From Peltaster fructicola (taxonomy: Eukaryota > Ascomycota > Dothideomycetes): a stretch of 64,000 nucleotides of DNA. This document shows, piece after piece, positions 22,256-34,415 of this stretch. The translations under genes were made by a program, and so were the position numbers. The stretch spans positions 1,055,501-1,119,500 of the forward strand of contig CP051140.1 of NCBI GenBank assembly GCA_001592805.2, read 5' to 3'. Position 1 is the first letter of the stretch; every line of letters begins with the position of its first letter. The notes under the pieces were generated by a model that saw nothing but the letters and a program-made list of their open reading frames with translations, was not told the DNA's origin and did no database searches.

Positions 22256-23739
22256 TCATATACCCGTGCCTGGGAATGCTTCTGCCTTGCTCAACACCAC
22301 AATGCCACGATCACGAGCGATGTAGCCCTTCATCATGTTCTAGCTTGATTAATATAGAGTAGCATGAATCGAGTCATGCGCGCACCTTGTAGATCATGTT
22401 TGCAATGATGCATTCAACCTCGTTCGTGTCGACATCCCCCTCGCCATCCTGCACTTCTGCACCAGCAAGTTGAAGAGCAGCCGAGAACTCAATCAAAGGT
22501 ATTCGTGTGCGGCGTACTCGTGTTGTGTCACCTTCCTTTGCCGGTTCGAACCCACCACATACATACACTTTTCTGAAGAGGTTTCGGAGAGCAACATCTC
22601 GTGCTCGTTCCAATGTCAGATAGACTCGACGCTTCACGAACTCTGCTTCACCCGTCGCCAGTGCATTGTCAAGTTGGGTCAGGTTGCTGTCCTTGACAGC
22701 TTTGATAATCGGTGTGAATAACGTCGCAAGTCCAGGATAAGGCTCAAGTAGGGAAGGTCGCGGGAGCTGATGCTTAGTGAGCATTTTCGTCGGTATCAGA
22801 TACATCAGTATCAGCTGTGTGTTGTGTACAGACTTTGCATGACATGCTGCGTATGCTGCCTCGAGGTAGCTCTCTGCTTGAACGTAGTCCTCATTGAGGA
22901 AGCGGATGACACCAGCATAGTACTTGAAAGTGATCTGATGTGACTTTGGGAACGATGACAGTGGTGGCAGATCAACCTGCGCATCGAGCGAGTTCAAGAT
23001 GTTCTTACACAGCTGAATAGACGATAGGCGGAAGTAGGTCTTGAAGAGCAAACCGACAACGTAGTAGAGAGCCCACTTGCGAGACACCTCGATGGGATTC
23101 CTAGATGACTTACCTTAGCCTGTGGCCAGCAGTATAGGTAGGCTAGACATACCTATCGCCGTTACAAACGCTGAAGATTCTGTTGATCTGTCGAGCAGCG
23201 TCTTCGAGATTCTCATTCTTGCCACCATCTGACTCCTCTTCATCAAAAGAGGTGACTATGACACCGCTTTCACGAAGAGAAGCCGCCACATCGTCTGCCT
23301 TAATAGCAAAGATTCGCAGGTACTTGCCAGCAGTGTACAAGCATGGGATTGTCCAGGCTTCGAGGACGGACTCCAGGTATGCTTTCAGTAGAGCATTCAC
23401 AACACCCTTCCAAGCATTGTAGACTTCTACCCAATTAGCGTTCTGGCCATTGTTGGCATTTTGAGTTTCTTCAGCGACAAGCAAACGAGCCACGAAGGCG
23501 AAGTAAGCTGTGTAAATGTCCATCCAAGCTTTCAGCTCGTCCTTATCGAGTCTGAGACCAGGGTTATACTGGAATTTGTATATCAGATCTTGCGACATGG
23601 CATGCTCACTGCCAGACCTGCGGAGAGCATAGAGGCGAGCTGGATCGTTCTTAGGAGGCACTGGCGAGATTGTGCTTGCCAGCAGGTAGCCTATCTCGTT
23701 GGTTTGAGCTTCGACGAAGTCGTTGAAGAGAGCTTCCAT
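22256..23739 (-). CDS. PCI-domain protein, CSN12-like
   Basis: Three exons: 23739-23153, 23100-22386 and 22339-22256, total 461 residues. The final splice (AAG|GTGCGC...CTAG|AAC) changes a premature stop into the family C-terminus NMIYKNMMKGYIARDRGIVVLSK. The start at 23739 (MEALFNDFVEAQ) is the conserved one; the frame is open upstream but reads through a likely untranslated leader. Helical repeats precede a C-terminal PCI winged helix (PLIEFSAALQLAG). Related proteins are yeast Csn12 of the COP9 signalosome and Thp1/PCID2 of the TREX-2 mRNA export complex; the YYAGVIRFLNEDY block and length favour CSN12. Divergent from eL20 with 274 bases between starts. Confidence 0.9.
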
Positions 23740-24013
23740 CCTGGCGACGGCTTCAACACACGCTGTCGCAACAGCAAGTCGCGAGAAAATACACACTCGA
23801 CATATTGTCAAGAACGAACGGATCGAAATGTATGCCTGAGGTTCAAGCAAGCGGCTCGCGCCGTCTGCTGCCGCACAAATTTTGCCCAGACTTCCATGCA
23901 GCACACTCGACAGCGGAATTTCCTCATCCACAAGCACGAGACAACATCGTAGCAAAATTCACAAGGTATGTAGCACTGCGCATTCGTCAAGCGGTCAGCT
24001 AACAGCTCTACAG

Positions 24014-24764
24014 ATGGGTAAGCACACACTACTCGACGTGTCCCTTCGCGACCTTCCCACCGGGTAAAAGAGCAAGGTAGCCATTGCGCAATGAATGGAC
24101 AACGGATATATTTGCATTCTGCTGCTCAGGACAATGGTCGCGATGGGGACCGCGGACAACACACATCCATAAGACGGCGCTGATTCTGTTCTGTACAGGT
24201 CGCCTGCAGGAATACCAGGTCATTGGGCGTCATCTGCCTTCTGATGCCAACCCAACACCAAAGCTCTACCGCATGCGTATCTTTGCACCAAACGATGTCG
24301 TCGCACGAAGCCGATTCTGGTACTTCCTCGCCAAGCTGCGAAAGATCAAGAAGGCCAACGGAGAGATCGTCTCGTTGAACCAGGTACGATGGAGAATGTA
24401 AGTATGGAGCAGCATCTGACATGTTCAGATCCACGAGAAGCACCCACAGAAGGTCAAGAACTTTGGTATCTGGATCCGATACGACTCTCGCTCAGGCACC
24501 CACAACATGTACAAGGAGTACCGCGAGATGAGCCGTACCGACGCTGTCCACGCCATGTACCAGGATATGGCAGCCCGACACAGAGCTCGTTTCAGGAGTG
24601 TGCACATCCTCAAGGTCGTCGAGGTTGAGAAGCCAGACGACATCCGCCGACCATACATCAAGCAGCTCCTCACCAAGGACCTCAAGTTCCCACTTCCTCA
24701 CCGCAACCCACCAAAGAGAGGCAAGAAGATCTTCGCTGCATCGCGACCAAGCACCTTCTACTGA
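24014..24764 (+). CDS. RPL20: 60S ribosomal protein eL20 (L20/L18a)
   Basis: Cytosolic large-subunit protein, 174 residues, from exons 24014-24017, 24199-24383 and 24429-24764. The first coding exon is just ATGG; a 181-nt intron follows and the second exon continues [17 protein letters not shown]. The rest is near-invariant for the family: [47 protein letters not shown] and the basic end [10 protein letters not shown]. An intron right after the start codon is common in fungal ribosomal protein genes and may carry control elements; I found no snoRNA boxes in it. The gene shares a 274-base promoter with the CSN12-like gene. Confidence 0.97.
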
Positions 24765-24855
24765 TTGCATTGCATTATGGTTCATGGAGTCCTCAGAAAC
24801 GGGTTAGCACAGATAGGTCATGAAAATCGAGCAATACCGTGAAGGTGGATTGTTA

Positions 24856-25863
24856 TTATAACTTCGATTTCGTCAATGGATCGTAGCCTTCGGCCATCGG
24901 TCTGTTACCAGTGTTCACCGCTTGATACCACGGCCAGGCCTTTGGCGAGTCGTTCTGCATAGTGCCTTCGAACTTGACTGGTCTTTTCTCCAGGAAAGCC
25001 TGTACACCTTCCTTATTGTCCTTGGTTGAGAACATCTCATATATCAGCCTGCTATCAAGCAAGTGCTGTGCTTCAGCAGAGCCGGTGTCTCTGTACATCA
25101 TGTCTCGCATCAAGAAGGTCGATACGGCGGAAGTGTTATTCACAATCTCCTCGGCAATTTGCAGAGCTCTTGGTAGTACGTCCTCTGGCTTCGGGAGGGT
25201 CTCACTGAAGAGCGATGACAGTAGCGGATGGTTGGCCGGATATGTGGCTCCTGTCGTCACAAGGTGCAGTGCTCTCGACATGCTGCTATGGTCAGCTTCA
25301 TGGACAACTGCATGTCTCGATACTCACCCAATGAGTCTTGGAAGGAAGAAACTCGAACAGGCTTCCATGATTATAGCTCTACGAGCAAAGACGAAGCCGA
25401 TCTTCGCCCCTTCGTACGCAATCCTGATCGTCATAGGCAGTGTCATTGTGATACCAATGCCAACTGCGCTGCCGTTCAGTGCTCCAATGATTGGCTTCCT
25501 GCAACGATGTATGGACAAGACAACTCTTCCGCCACCATCTCTGTGCTCTCGAGGATCTTCCTTGCCACCACTGAAGCCAACGGAGAGGTCGGCGCCAGCA
25601 CAGAACATGCGCCCATCGCCTGTGACCACAGCACACTTCACTCGATCGTCCACATCAATCAACGTGAAGATGTGCTCAAGCTCTTTCATCATCGTAAGAG
25701 TAAACGCATTGTAATTCTTCGGTCGGTAGAGTGTGACGAGAAGAATGGGTGTAGGCTCTTTCGACGAGGCTGGTACATGGCTGACCTTGATCTCCTTGTA
25801 GTCTAGAGAGTTGTATGTTGCTGGCAGTGGTAGAGACTGTCTATTGACTCCGTCGAAAGGCAT
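24856..25863 (-). CDS. Enoyl-CoA hydratase/isomerase family protein, peroxisomal (PTS1)
   Basis: Crotonase-fold enzyme of 320 residues from exons 25863-25328 and 25282-24856 (GTGAGT...GCAG intron of 45 nt). The N-terminal half has the CoA-binding and oxyanion-hole features: LYRPKNYNAFTLTMM, GDGRMFCAGADLS, and KPIIGALNGSAVGIGITMTL. The protein ends in Ser-Lys-Leu, the classical type 1 peroxisomal targeting signal, so it probably acts in fatty-acid or branched-chain acyl-CoA breakdown in peroxisomes. It may be an isomerase rather than a hydratase; the catalytic Glu pair is not plainly conserved. It is divergent from the amidohydrolase gene (415 bases between starts). Confidence 0.9.
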
Positions 25864-26278
25864 TGTCAAGGCAGGAGAGATCTGTACTTACCTTTGTCAG
25901 GCGTCTACAGGACCAGCATGCTGGAAGAGGTAGCTTGTGGTTGTTCAATGGCGGGCAGTTGAGCTTGACCTCGGATTTGAGACATTCCCGGGCTTTTCTT
26001 CCACTTCGAACGGGAGCACTGTAATCGTCTGCAATGCAGCAGCCATCAATTGATGGGGCCAGAAACCGTCGTCGCTGTGAAAGGCATTCACATGAGAGAC
26101 TCGGGTCTGATAAAGGGCCGTCTGACAGGCCGCATTGCTCATCACGGCAAGCTGCATTAACCGTCATGCTCGTACAAGAAGCATGATCAAGGTAGGTAAA
26201 CTTTTGACGATCAAACCTCACGGATGTTGCCACTGTTCTTATCATATTCGTCCTCTTTGAGTTACACGCAGAGTCATC
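25864..26278. promoter_or_regulatory. Shared promoter region, enoyl-CoA hydratase / amidohydrolase
   Basis: 415 bases between divergent starts. No clear TATA box or metal-, oleate- or GATA-type element could be fixed by eye. Confidence 0.45.
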
Positions 26279-27305
26279 ATGACGCTGCCATTGATCACGC
26301 TCGAAGAGCACTTCTTCGCCGAGCAGACCACCGAGAAGACCTACTCTGCTTATTCAGAACAATTCAAACATGTCCCTGGCCTGGAAGAAAAACTGCGTGA
26401 CCTCGGTGACATCAGACTGAAGTACATGGATGCCGGTCGAGTATCATTGCAGGTCATATCCCATGGTCCTGTTCCAGGAGGCCCCAGTGTCGCGGAGAGC
26501 GAGAGGATCAACGATCAGCTCAAGGATGCTGTGTCAAAGCACACTTCTCGGTTTGCAGGACTGGCCGCGTTGCCCATGGCCTTTCCTGAAGCCGCAGCTA
26601 AGGAGCTCGATCGATGTGTGAAGCAACTCGGCTTTGTTGGTGCATTGATCGATTGCCATATCAACGGCAAGTACTACGACGGCGATGAGTATCTTCATTT
26701 CTGGGGCAAAGTGGAGGAGCTCGATGTACCCGTGTACATCCACCCAACATGGCCTTCAGAAGACATGGCGGTTCAATTTGAGGGTAACTACTCGGCAGGA
26801 GCAGCGAAGAGCCTTGCTGCATCTGGCTGGGGCTGGCAGTGAGTCTACTGGCATCAAGAGCAGCCATGTCTGCTAACAAGTGTATAGCAATGCTACGGCC
26901 ATGCATGTTCTTCGTCTGTTCGCCTCAGGCCTCTTCGACAAGCATCCAAAGCTCAAGATCATCATTGGGCACTTCGGAGAGATGATTCCTTTCATGTTGG
27001 AACGCATCCAACAATTATCAGTGCGCTGGGGAGACCGCAAAAGAGACTTCGGCACGGTGTATCGTGAGAATATCTGGATCACCACCAGTGGTGTCTGGGG
27101 TGCAGCGCCGCTTGCTGCAATTCTTCTGAATACTCCTATCGACCACGTGCTGTACAGCGTTGATTATCCCTTCGCCAAGAATGAAGATGGGTTGAAATGG
27201 ATCACTGAGGTTGAGCAGAGTGGGATGGTGACTGAGGAGCAGTTGGCCATGATAGCATACAAGAATGCTGAAGTTCTGCTAGGACTGAAAGTGAAAGAAG
27301 TGTGA
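26279..27305 (+). CDS. Amidohydrolase-family metal-dependent decarboxylase (gamma-resorcylate / 2,3-dihydroxybenzoate type)
   Basis: Exons 26279-26838 and 26888-27305 give 325 residues of the ACMSD-like amidohydrolase superfamily. Metal-binding features are all visible: N-terminal ITLEEHFF (Glu9-x-His11), YIHPTWP, IIIGHFGEMIPFML, and the Asp of HVLYSVDYPF. The GHFGE and SVDYPF blocks are characteristic of hydroxybenzoate decarboxylases, which remove CO2 from aromatic acids reversibly and without an organic cofactor. The exact substrate (2,3-dihydroxybenzoate, gamma-resorcylate, salicylate or other) cannot be read from sequence. The protein is complete, with no presequence, so it is probably cytosolic. 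Confidence 0.9.
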
Positions 27306-27832
27306 GAGCCTCAAGCATGGTAGTAGACCCAGGCCCAGATAGTACCACCTATGAGGGACTTTGAGTGTGATGGAGGCCTTACGAGTCTTGAGATTGTTAT
27401 TGTCTCGGTGGAAATGACTATCTCTATTGATCGTGCTTCGACACCGCAGTTATGTGCGATCCTGCGACAGAGGGGCTTTGGTCAAGGTTGGCTCATGGTC
27501 GAATAGGGATGCAGCGCATCAGCGCCGCCCACGTGTACATCGAGTCTCGTCAATGGTGAGAAGACGGCTTGGTAAACATTCGAAGGCAACAATTGACGCC
27601 TGCCTGGTTACCAAAGCACGGACCATGTCGAGGTGCGCAGAAGTTTGTCCCACCACATATATGAATTTGACCTTCAACAACAACCCTGACAAGCACAACT
27701 CTCGAATCTTTCACTTATAGACAGCCGGAAAAGATCTGTCTGATACTCGATACCTCAATACTGATTCCTTCCGCCCGGTGACAAACTCTACATCTGCGAG
27801 CTCGATCACAAACATCACAACAAACAGCTATC
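27306..27832. promoter_or_regulatory. Promoter region upstream of Ran
   Basis: 527 bases between tandem genes. The last 60 bases before the Ran ATG are A/C-rich (AACATCACAACAAACAGC), as expected for the leader of a highly expressed fungal gene. Confidence 0.45.
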
Positions 27833-28634
<802 letters not shown>

Positions 28635-28958
28635 ATCAGCCATCTCTGAGCACGAGACGACGCTCTCAGACAGCGATACGTCACAATCACGACGAGTACG
28701 AGAATAGCATGGGACGATGCGACTGAGCGCAAGGCTGGGCATTTGCCACAACTCTTACACTCGTTGACCTTATTAGCTGAGCCTTAAGCGAAGCACATCC
28801 TCAGATACCACTTCGTACCATCATCGGGCGACGAGCTTACATAGATGTCGAACAAGCGTTCAATTAAAAGTTTGTTCAACACAAAGGTCGCCTTCCATCT
28901 AGATGATTGCACTCTGACAACTCTTGCTAGAACAATAATCGATCTTTGCTAAGCAAGC
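28635..28958. other. Convergent intergenic region, Ran / Maf
   Basis: 324 bases between facing 3' ends. Nothing beyond presumed untranslated sequence is visible. Confidence 0.5.
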
Positions 28959-29891
28959 TCATATGACATCTTCGTCCTCAACTTCCTCCTGCTTCGCTGG
29001 ATTGACTATGACTCCTTCGATCAGTCGTAAAGTTGTCCTTAATGGCAGGCCAACAACATTGTCAAAGGTGCCGTTGATGGTCTCCACAAGGATTGACCCA
29101 GTACCTTGAATACCATATCCGCCAGCCTTGTCAGCACCTTCTCTCGTCTTGACGTAGCTGACAATGAGTTCGTCTGTGATGCTCTGATCAAACTTCACTG
29201 CAGTCTCTTCGACGGAATGCTCCATAGCATAACCAGGGTCGGCCAACGAATCGAGCGGTGCCATGCACACGACGGCCGTGTACACCTTGTGCCAGCCATT
29301 GTTCTCATCACGCAGTGCCTTGAGCATCTCGATATGATGTCTCTCTGACCGTGGCTTCTCCAGTATTTGACCTGGCTTTCTCAGTCTCGTCCAGACATTG
29401 AACTTCAACACCTACCGAAATGCGTTGCAATGACGGTATCCGCTGCAATAACGATCGCAGGCTCCCCTTTGGGAGAGTCTATCTCTGCTCGATATACATT
29501 CTGTGCTTTCTGCACTGCCGTATCCAATACATATGCCAGTGGGCCCAAGCTCTTGTCTCTATCTTCAGGAGCGGTGGAAGGGATGATCTCGAGATCAACT
29601 AGGCCAATCTGTGCAAGCAGACTGTCATTACTCAGCTCTAGCTGGAGGTCTTGAGTTGGGTGGCCGTCATACCTGAGCAAGCAGCTGCTTTCGTCGAGGC
29701 GACGAGCTAGCTAATATGACTCTCTTGCCTCTGATTAGGTTGAGTGCTGGTAGGTTCAAGGGCGCAGGGCCACGGGGACGTGAGACTGGTGGCGCATCTT
29801 GATATGCCGGAGGAGGCTCCAATGACAGCTTTGGTCCGTCATGTTGCTTGTCTCGAGACAGGGTCGTTGACGAAATGCCAGTCGAGGTCAT
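28959..29891 (-). CDS. Maf/Ham1-like nucleotide pyrophosphatase
   Basis: Exons 29891-29673, 29608-29416 and 29371-28959 give 274 residues. After a Pro-rich N-terminal extension of about 50 residues the Maf fold starts with RGKRVILASSSPRRKQLLAQ, the conserved ASxSPRR nucleotide-binding motif. It continues with VIAADTVIATHFGQILEKPRS and KVYTAVVCMAPL, and ends with [30 protein letters not shown]. Maf proteins hydrolyse non-canonical or UTP/TTP-type nucleoside triphosphates to monophosphates; the exact preference is not predictable. The last intron interrupts the ADTV loop, and removing it joins THFG to QILEKP, which supports the model. Divergent from the next gene (640 bases between starts). Confidence 0.93.
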
Positions 29892-30531
29892 GATGATGAG
29901 GTCCGTGCTTGTACGTGCACATCGAGAGCTGACAAAGATCTGACGTCTCCTGTCGACGGATCACAATTCATAACATCATCTTCACCAATATCTGCGTTAT
30001 CCTACGCCACGCTCATGTGCTGCTCGCAGTATGCCGATACTGGAACTCGCGCCGGCGGACAAGCGAATCTACGCTTGAAAGAGTATTTACTCCTAGATCG
30101 GTACGCATTTGTCGGCGCAAAATTTGGAGAACAACCGACGCAACAACCGATACCGGTTGAGTAAAGAGGTGCCACAGCATATGCGCTCCGTTCTGACGTC
30201 GCTGGCACGCCATCGCCAGTGATCCGCCTGCCGCCATGCCCTCAATGGTCAAGATGTGAACGGACACGGAGGGAGTATACCTGCACGCTACTACTTCTTC
30301 CAGGACGATCCGAAGATTGATCATCACTTTGCGTACTGCGAGTAACTATAACCTAGGCACAAAAAGTACTCTAGACTTGGCGTCGACCTTTCTTACAAAG
30401 CATCATTGCTGCATGGTAGCTTCCTGAAAGAGCTCTTTACGCTAGTTTGGACCACCTCTTACGCAAGTATAAATCTATCAACCGCCGTTCGAGGTCACTG
30501 CTTCAGCTACAGGACTACAACATCGCCCAAC
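29892..30531. promoter_or_regulatory. Shared promoter region, Maf / double-bond reductase
   Basis: 640 bases between divergent starts. A TATA-like GTATAAAT lies at about 30468-30475, some 60 bases before the reductase ATG at 30532. No other element is assigned. Confidence 0.45.
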
Positions 30532-31596
30532 ATGGTAAAGAACACCGGCCTGTACTATACAGCTCACCCATCAGCGCTTCCAGTTGTGGGTGAGCACATC
30601 ACTGTCAAGACAAATGACTTTGACGAGAATCAAGAGCTACCAAAGGGAGCTGTTCAAGTCAAGGTGCATTACGTCTCGTTCGATCCGTACCTCAGAGGAC
30701 GCATGAGAGATCCTTCGATCAAGAGCTACTCGCCTCCTTTCAATCTTGGCGAGCCGATCAACAATGCTGGAATTGTCAGTGTTGTTCGCAGCAATGGCTC
30801 AGAGTACAAAGAGGGCGATGTTTTGCGTGTTCTCCATGGCTGCCCGATGGTCGAGTATGCAGTCATTCCTGCAGAACGGCTGCAAGCAGTACAGAAGCTC
30901 AATAACCCGTACAAGCTCGACGAGAAGATCTTCTTAGGCGCTCTGGGTATGCCAGGACTTACAGCATACTCATCATTCTATGCTATTGGAGAGCCCAAGA
31001 AGGGAGAGACCATCTTCATCAGTGCGGCATCTGGTGCTGTAGGTCAGCTCGTCGGTCAGCTTGCCAAGCATGAAGGTCTTAAAGTCATTGGAAGTGTTGG
31101 AGACGATAAGAAGCTCGACTTCATCCTCAAGGATCTCAGCTTCGATGCAGGATTCAACTACAAGAAGGAGAAGGCCCATGATGCTCTCAAGCGACTCGCA
31201 CCCGACGGCATCGACATATACTACGAGAACGTTGGAGGTGAGCAACTCGAGGCAGCTCTGGACGCACTGAATTCCCACGGCCGTGTCATTGCTTGTGGTA
31301 TGATCAGTCAATACAATCTAGCTGCATCGGATCGTTATGGACTTTCCAACCTCATGCAAATCGTCGCCAAGCGACTGAAGATCCAGGGATTTATTGTCGG
31401 TGACGCTGACATGGGACCCAAGTATGCGCATGAGCATCAGGAGAAGGTGCAGAAGTGGATCGCTGATGGTACCTTCAAGGTACAACAGGCCATCACCAAG
31501 GGTATTGAGAATGCTGGCGAAGGTCTTCTGTCTGTATACGAAGGCAAGAACTTTGGCAAAGCAGTCCTTGAGGTTGCTCCTCTACCTAATGCTTGA
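30532..31596 (+). CDS. NADPH-dependent alkenal/one double-bond reductase (leukotriene B4 dehydrogenase-like MDR)
   Basis: Zinc-free medium-chain reductase of 354 residues, single exon. I chose ATG 30532 (MVKNTGLYYTAHP) because the family begins there; the open frame upstream has only non-ATG starts. Features: VSFDPYLRGRMRDPSIKSY near residue 50, GMPGLTAYSSFYAIG, the Rossmann nucleotide loop SAASGAVGQLVGQLAK, GIDIYYENVGGEQLEAAL, and the C-terminal YEGKNFGKAVLEV. These are typical of enzymes reducing the C=C bond of alpha,beta-unsaturated aldehydes and ketones with NADPH, often as detoxification. The copper amine oxidase gene starts 189 bases downstream on the same strand. Confidence 0.93.
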   Translation: MVKNTGLYYTAHPSALPVVGEHITVKTNDFDENQELPKGAVQVKVHYVSFDPYLRGRMRDPSIKSYSPPFNLGEPINNAGIVSVVRSNGSEYKEGDVLRVLHGCPMVEYAVIPAERLQAVQKLNNPYKLDEKIFLGALGMPGLTAYSSFYAIGEPKKGETIFISAASGAVGQLVGQLAKHEGLKVIGSVGDDKKLDFILKDLSFDAGFNYKKEKAHDALKRLAPDGIDIYYENVGGEQLEAALDALNSHGRVIACGMISQYNLAASDRYGLSNLMQIVAKRLKIQGFIVGDADMGPKYAHEHQEKVQKWIADGTFKVQQAITKGIENAGEGLLSVYEGKNFGKAVLEVAPLPNA

Positions 31597-31785
31597 TCGT
31601 CTTATGGTTATAGCGGAATAAAATAACATTGATCCATGACCTAAGTGTTCGTGCTGTGACTCACGGGAGCAACCCAATCAGGCAGGTACATGCAGCTCTT
31701 AGATCTGTCGCCCACGTAGACCAGGCAGATATCTTATCAAGGCGAGCATGTTGCTTAGCAGACTTCATGTGCTTCTGCATTGACA

Positions 31786-34245
31786 ATGGCAATACAAGCT
31801 GTATCACGCGCTCCCAGCAAGCGTTGGTTGCTCTTCACGGCGTTCGTGTTGTTGCTCTGCTTGATCGTATATTTATCCACGCCATTACTCAAGACTAGTG
31901 AGGCACGCCAAGCGGATGTGGTCACAGCCTTCAATGCACCAAAGAGGAATATCTGGGCCGACCTGAGCGAGGATGAAGCTGCAGAAGTCACATCGTTTCT
32001 CTTCAAGCACTTTGCCCCTCTCAATCTAACACACCATCCACATAACAGTAGAGACAACTACATCAACACAATCGAAGTCTTGCGGCCGAACAAGACCGAT
32101 GCTGCTAGCTACTTATACGACGGTGGCGATCTCGTTGCTAGATATGCAAAGGTTTCGCTCAATGAGCATCACGCTGAGGGTCCTCGTATAGTTTACTATA
32201 TGGTTGGACCACTACCAGTCTCCTCCGACACCGCCGTCGACGAGCTCTCCTACATCTTCAACTCAGGCACCAACTGGGTACGAAATCCCGTATATGACTT
32301 CGTCGCCATCCAAGAGTTCGGCCTCGCTATCGGCGAGAACATCTCGGACATCACTCAAGACCTCATAGGCGCTCGTGTCAATCGCGACGATCCTCTAGAC
32401 TCTCACGGCCTACTGGCATTTCCTCGGGCGTCAAGGATTGACGCAGGCGGCCTTATACTATGGATGCAATTCTACCGTCCAGGTTTCGGCTCGTCCAGTC
32501 GGACCTTGCTTCCACAAGGCATATATGCTAGAGTGGATGCCAGGAGTCCTGACGTCTCGGACTGGGCAGTAGGTGAATACTACTATAACGGTGTCTTGTA
32601 TGGCAATGCAGATGAGTTTCGGACGGCTATAGATGGTCCTGACTTCGAGAAGACTCCTCCCAATCTGGATGGACCATGGACCGACACGGAAGACTTCACA
32701 GCGACCCCTAGCGGCAGAGAAATGCCACCACCGGTGATGATACAGCCATATGGCTCTCGCTTCAAGCTGGATCGGCACGAACGGTTCGTCTCTTGGTTCG
32801 GGTTTGAGTTCTATATTGGCACTGCTCGAGCCACTGGTATCAGCCTGTTCGACATACGCTTTCGAGGTGAGCGAGTGATGTATGAGCTTGGTCTTCAGGA
32901 GGCCATGGCTCATTATGCTGGCGATGATCCAATGCAAGGCGGTCTTGAATTCATGGACGCCTTCTTCGGCATGGGAAAGAATGCATTCGAGCTTGTTCCC
33001 GGCTACGACTGTCCAGCATATGCCGAGTATCTCGACAGTGCCTACCACGATGTTCGCGGTACGATCAAGACGCCGAATAACCTCTGCATCTTCGAGTATA
33101 CAGCAGATCACCCATTGTCTCGACACACAATGCAGTATGCAGTCACAGTGTCTCGCAACACCTATCTTACCGTTCGAAGTGTATCGACTGTGGGCAACTA
33201 CGACTACCAGATCGATTATGTCTTCTACATGGACGGCACCATAGAGGTCAAAGTTCGTGCATCCGGCTTCATTTTCGCAACCTTCTACACAAACAATCAA
33301 AACAAACAGGAGGATGAGTACGGCCATCGCATCCATGACGCTCTCAGCAGTAGCATGCATGATCATGTCATCAACTTCAAGGCTGATCTCGATATCGCTG
33401 GCGGCAAGAACGACATGGTTCGCCTTGCACTCGAACCGATCACGACTTCGTATGCTTGGGACCAGCCTGAAGTAAAGAAGCGCAACACAATGCATCTGGT
33501 AGAGTACTCAGTGGATGAGGAGTCAGGATTGGATTGGCCAAAGAACAGTGCTGAGTTCTACATCGCCTACTCGAGAGAGAAGAAGAACGCATGGGGCGAA
33601 CGTAAAGGCTATCGAATCACTTCTGGCACTGGCATGGGATCGACACCACATCTGACAATCCTGAACTCCTCTACGCTTGGCGAGAGTGCACGCTGGGCTG
33701 AGCATGATCTCTGGATCCTCAGACGGAAAGATACAGAGCCAGCCTCAGCTGATCCACTGAATTTCCTCGAGCCAAAGGATCCGATCGTGGCCTTCTCAAG
33801 ACTGGCTGATCACGAGAGTTTGGACCCAGATGACTACGACGGAGATCTTGTCGTATACTTTAACCTGGGAGCGCATCACATCCCACACTCGGGCGACGTC
33901 CCGAACACGCTGATGCACACATCTGCGTCCAGTGTCATGTTCGTGCCTCACAACTTTGCAGATCGCGATCCTAGCAGAGAGAGTGTCCAAGGTGTACGAG
34001 TTCAACTGAATGGGAAGAAGAGAGGTGGTGGCTTTGCCGGAGAAAGCACCCACAGCGATATGAGAAGCAGAGAAGCAAGAGAGCCAGTAGCACATTACTT
34101 CGGTGCCACTTACGAGAAGGGCTTGAAACTTTCACTTGAAGCCATAGAGCCAGATCTGTCACAGTACAGGACCACAGTCCATGCGGTGACAGATCTGCAA
34201 TTTAACGGCACTGCTGCTGGCATCTGGCATAAACAAGCAGAGTAA
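31786..34245 (+). CDS. Copper amine oxidase, membrane-anchored
   Basis: Primary-amine oxidase of 819 residues, single exon, start at ATG 31786. Residues about 14-37 form a hydrophobic signal anchor (WLLFTAFVLLLCLIVYLS) preceded by Arg/Lys, predicting a type II membrane protein with the catalytic part in the lumen or outside the cell. The cofactor Tyr is in VGNYDY (Tyr472), which self-processes to topaquinone. The catalytic-base region YLDSAYHDVRGTIKT and the copper ligands (His-x-His in MHDHVINFKADLDI, and a distal His near GAHHIPHSGDVPNT) are all present. The reaction turns primary amines into aldehyde, ammonia and hydrogen peroxide. The aldehyde product makes the upstream reductase a plausible but unproven partner. 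Confidence 0.95.
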   Translation: MAIQAVSRAPSKRWLLFTAFVLLLCLIVYLSTPLLKTSEARQADVVTAFNAPKRNIWADLSEDEAAEVTSFLFKHFAPLNLTHHPHNSRDNYINTIEVLRPNKTDAASYLYDGGDLVARYAKVSLNEHHAEGPRIVYYMVGPLPVSSDTAVDELSYIFNSGTNWVRNPVYDFVAIQEFGLAIGENISDITQDLIGARVNRDDPLDSHGLLAFPRASRIDAGGLILWMQFYRPGFGSSSRTLLPQGIYARVDARSPDVSDWAVGEYYYNGVLYGNADEFRTAIDGPDFEKTPPNLDGPWTDTEDFTATPSGREMPPPVMIQPYGSRFKLDRHERFVSWFGFEFYIGTARATGISLFDIRFRGERVMYELGLQEAMAHYAGDDPMQGGLEFMDAFFGMGKNAFELVPGYDCPAYAEYLDSAYHDVRGTIKTPNNLCIFEYTADHPLSRHTMQYAVTVSRNTYLTVRSVSTVGNYDYQIDYVFYMDGTIEVKVRASGFIFATFYTNNQNKQEDEYGHRIHDALSSSMHDHVINFKADLDIAGGKNDMVRLALEPITTSYAWDQPEVKKRNTMHLVEYSVDEESGLDWPKNSAEFYIAYSREKKNAWGERKGYRITSGTGMGSTPHLTILNSSTLGESARWAEHDLWILRRKDTEPASADPLNFLEPKDPIVAFSRLADHESLDPDDYDGDLVVYFNLGAHHIPHSGDVPNTLMHTSASSVMFVPHNFADRDPSRESVQGVRVQLNGKKRGGGFAGESTHSDMRSREAREPVAHYFGATYEKGLKLSLEAIEPDLSQYRTTVHAVTDLQFNGTAAGIWHKQAE

Positions 34246-34415
34246 GCTTGTCGATGTTGATGTTAGGCGATCGAACGACTTCCAGGCAAATGCTAACCTC
34301 TCTCGTTACTTTGGGTGGTATCACATAAGAAGTCCCTGGAGATCAATTCCTCATCGTGCACGCAACCTTATGCTTGGACGCAATGATACAAACGCTGGAT
34401 ACATGATATATACGA

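Noticed and set aside
32458-33495. 345-codon open frame on the minus strand
   Set aside because: Antisense to the copper amine oxidase catalytic core; the plus-strand protein explains the sequence fully.
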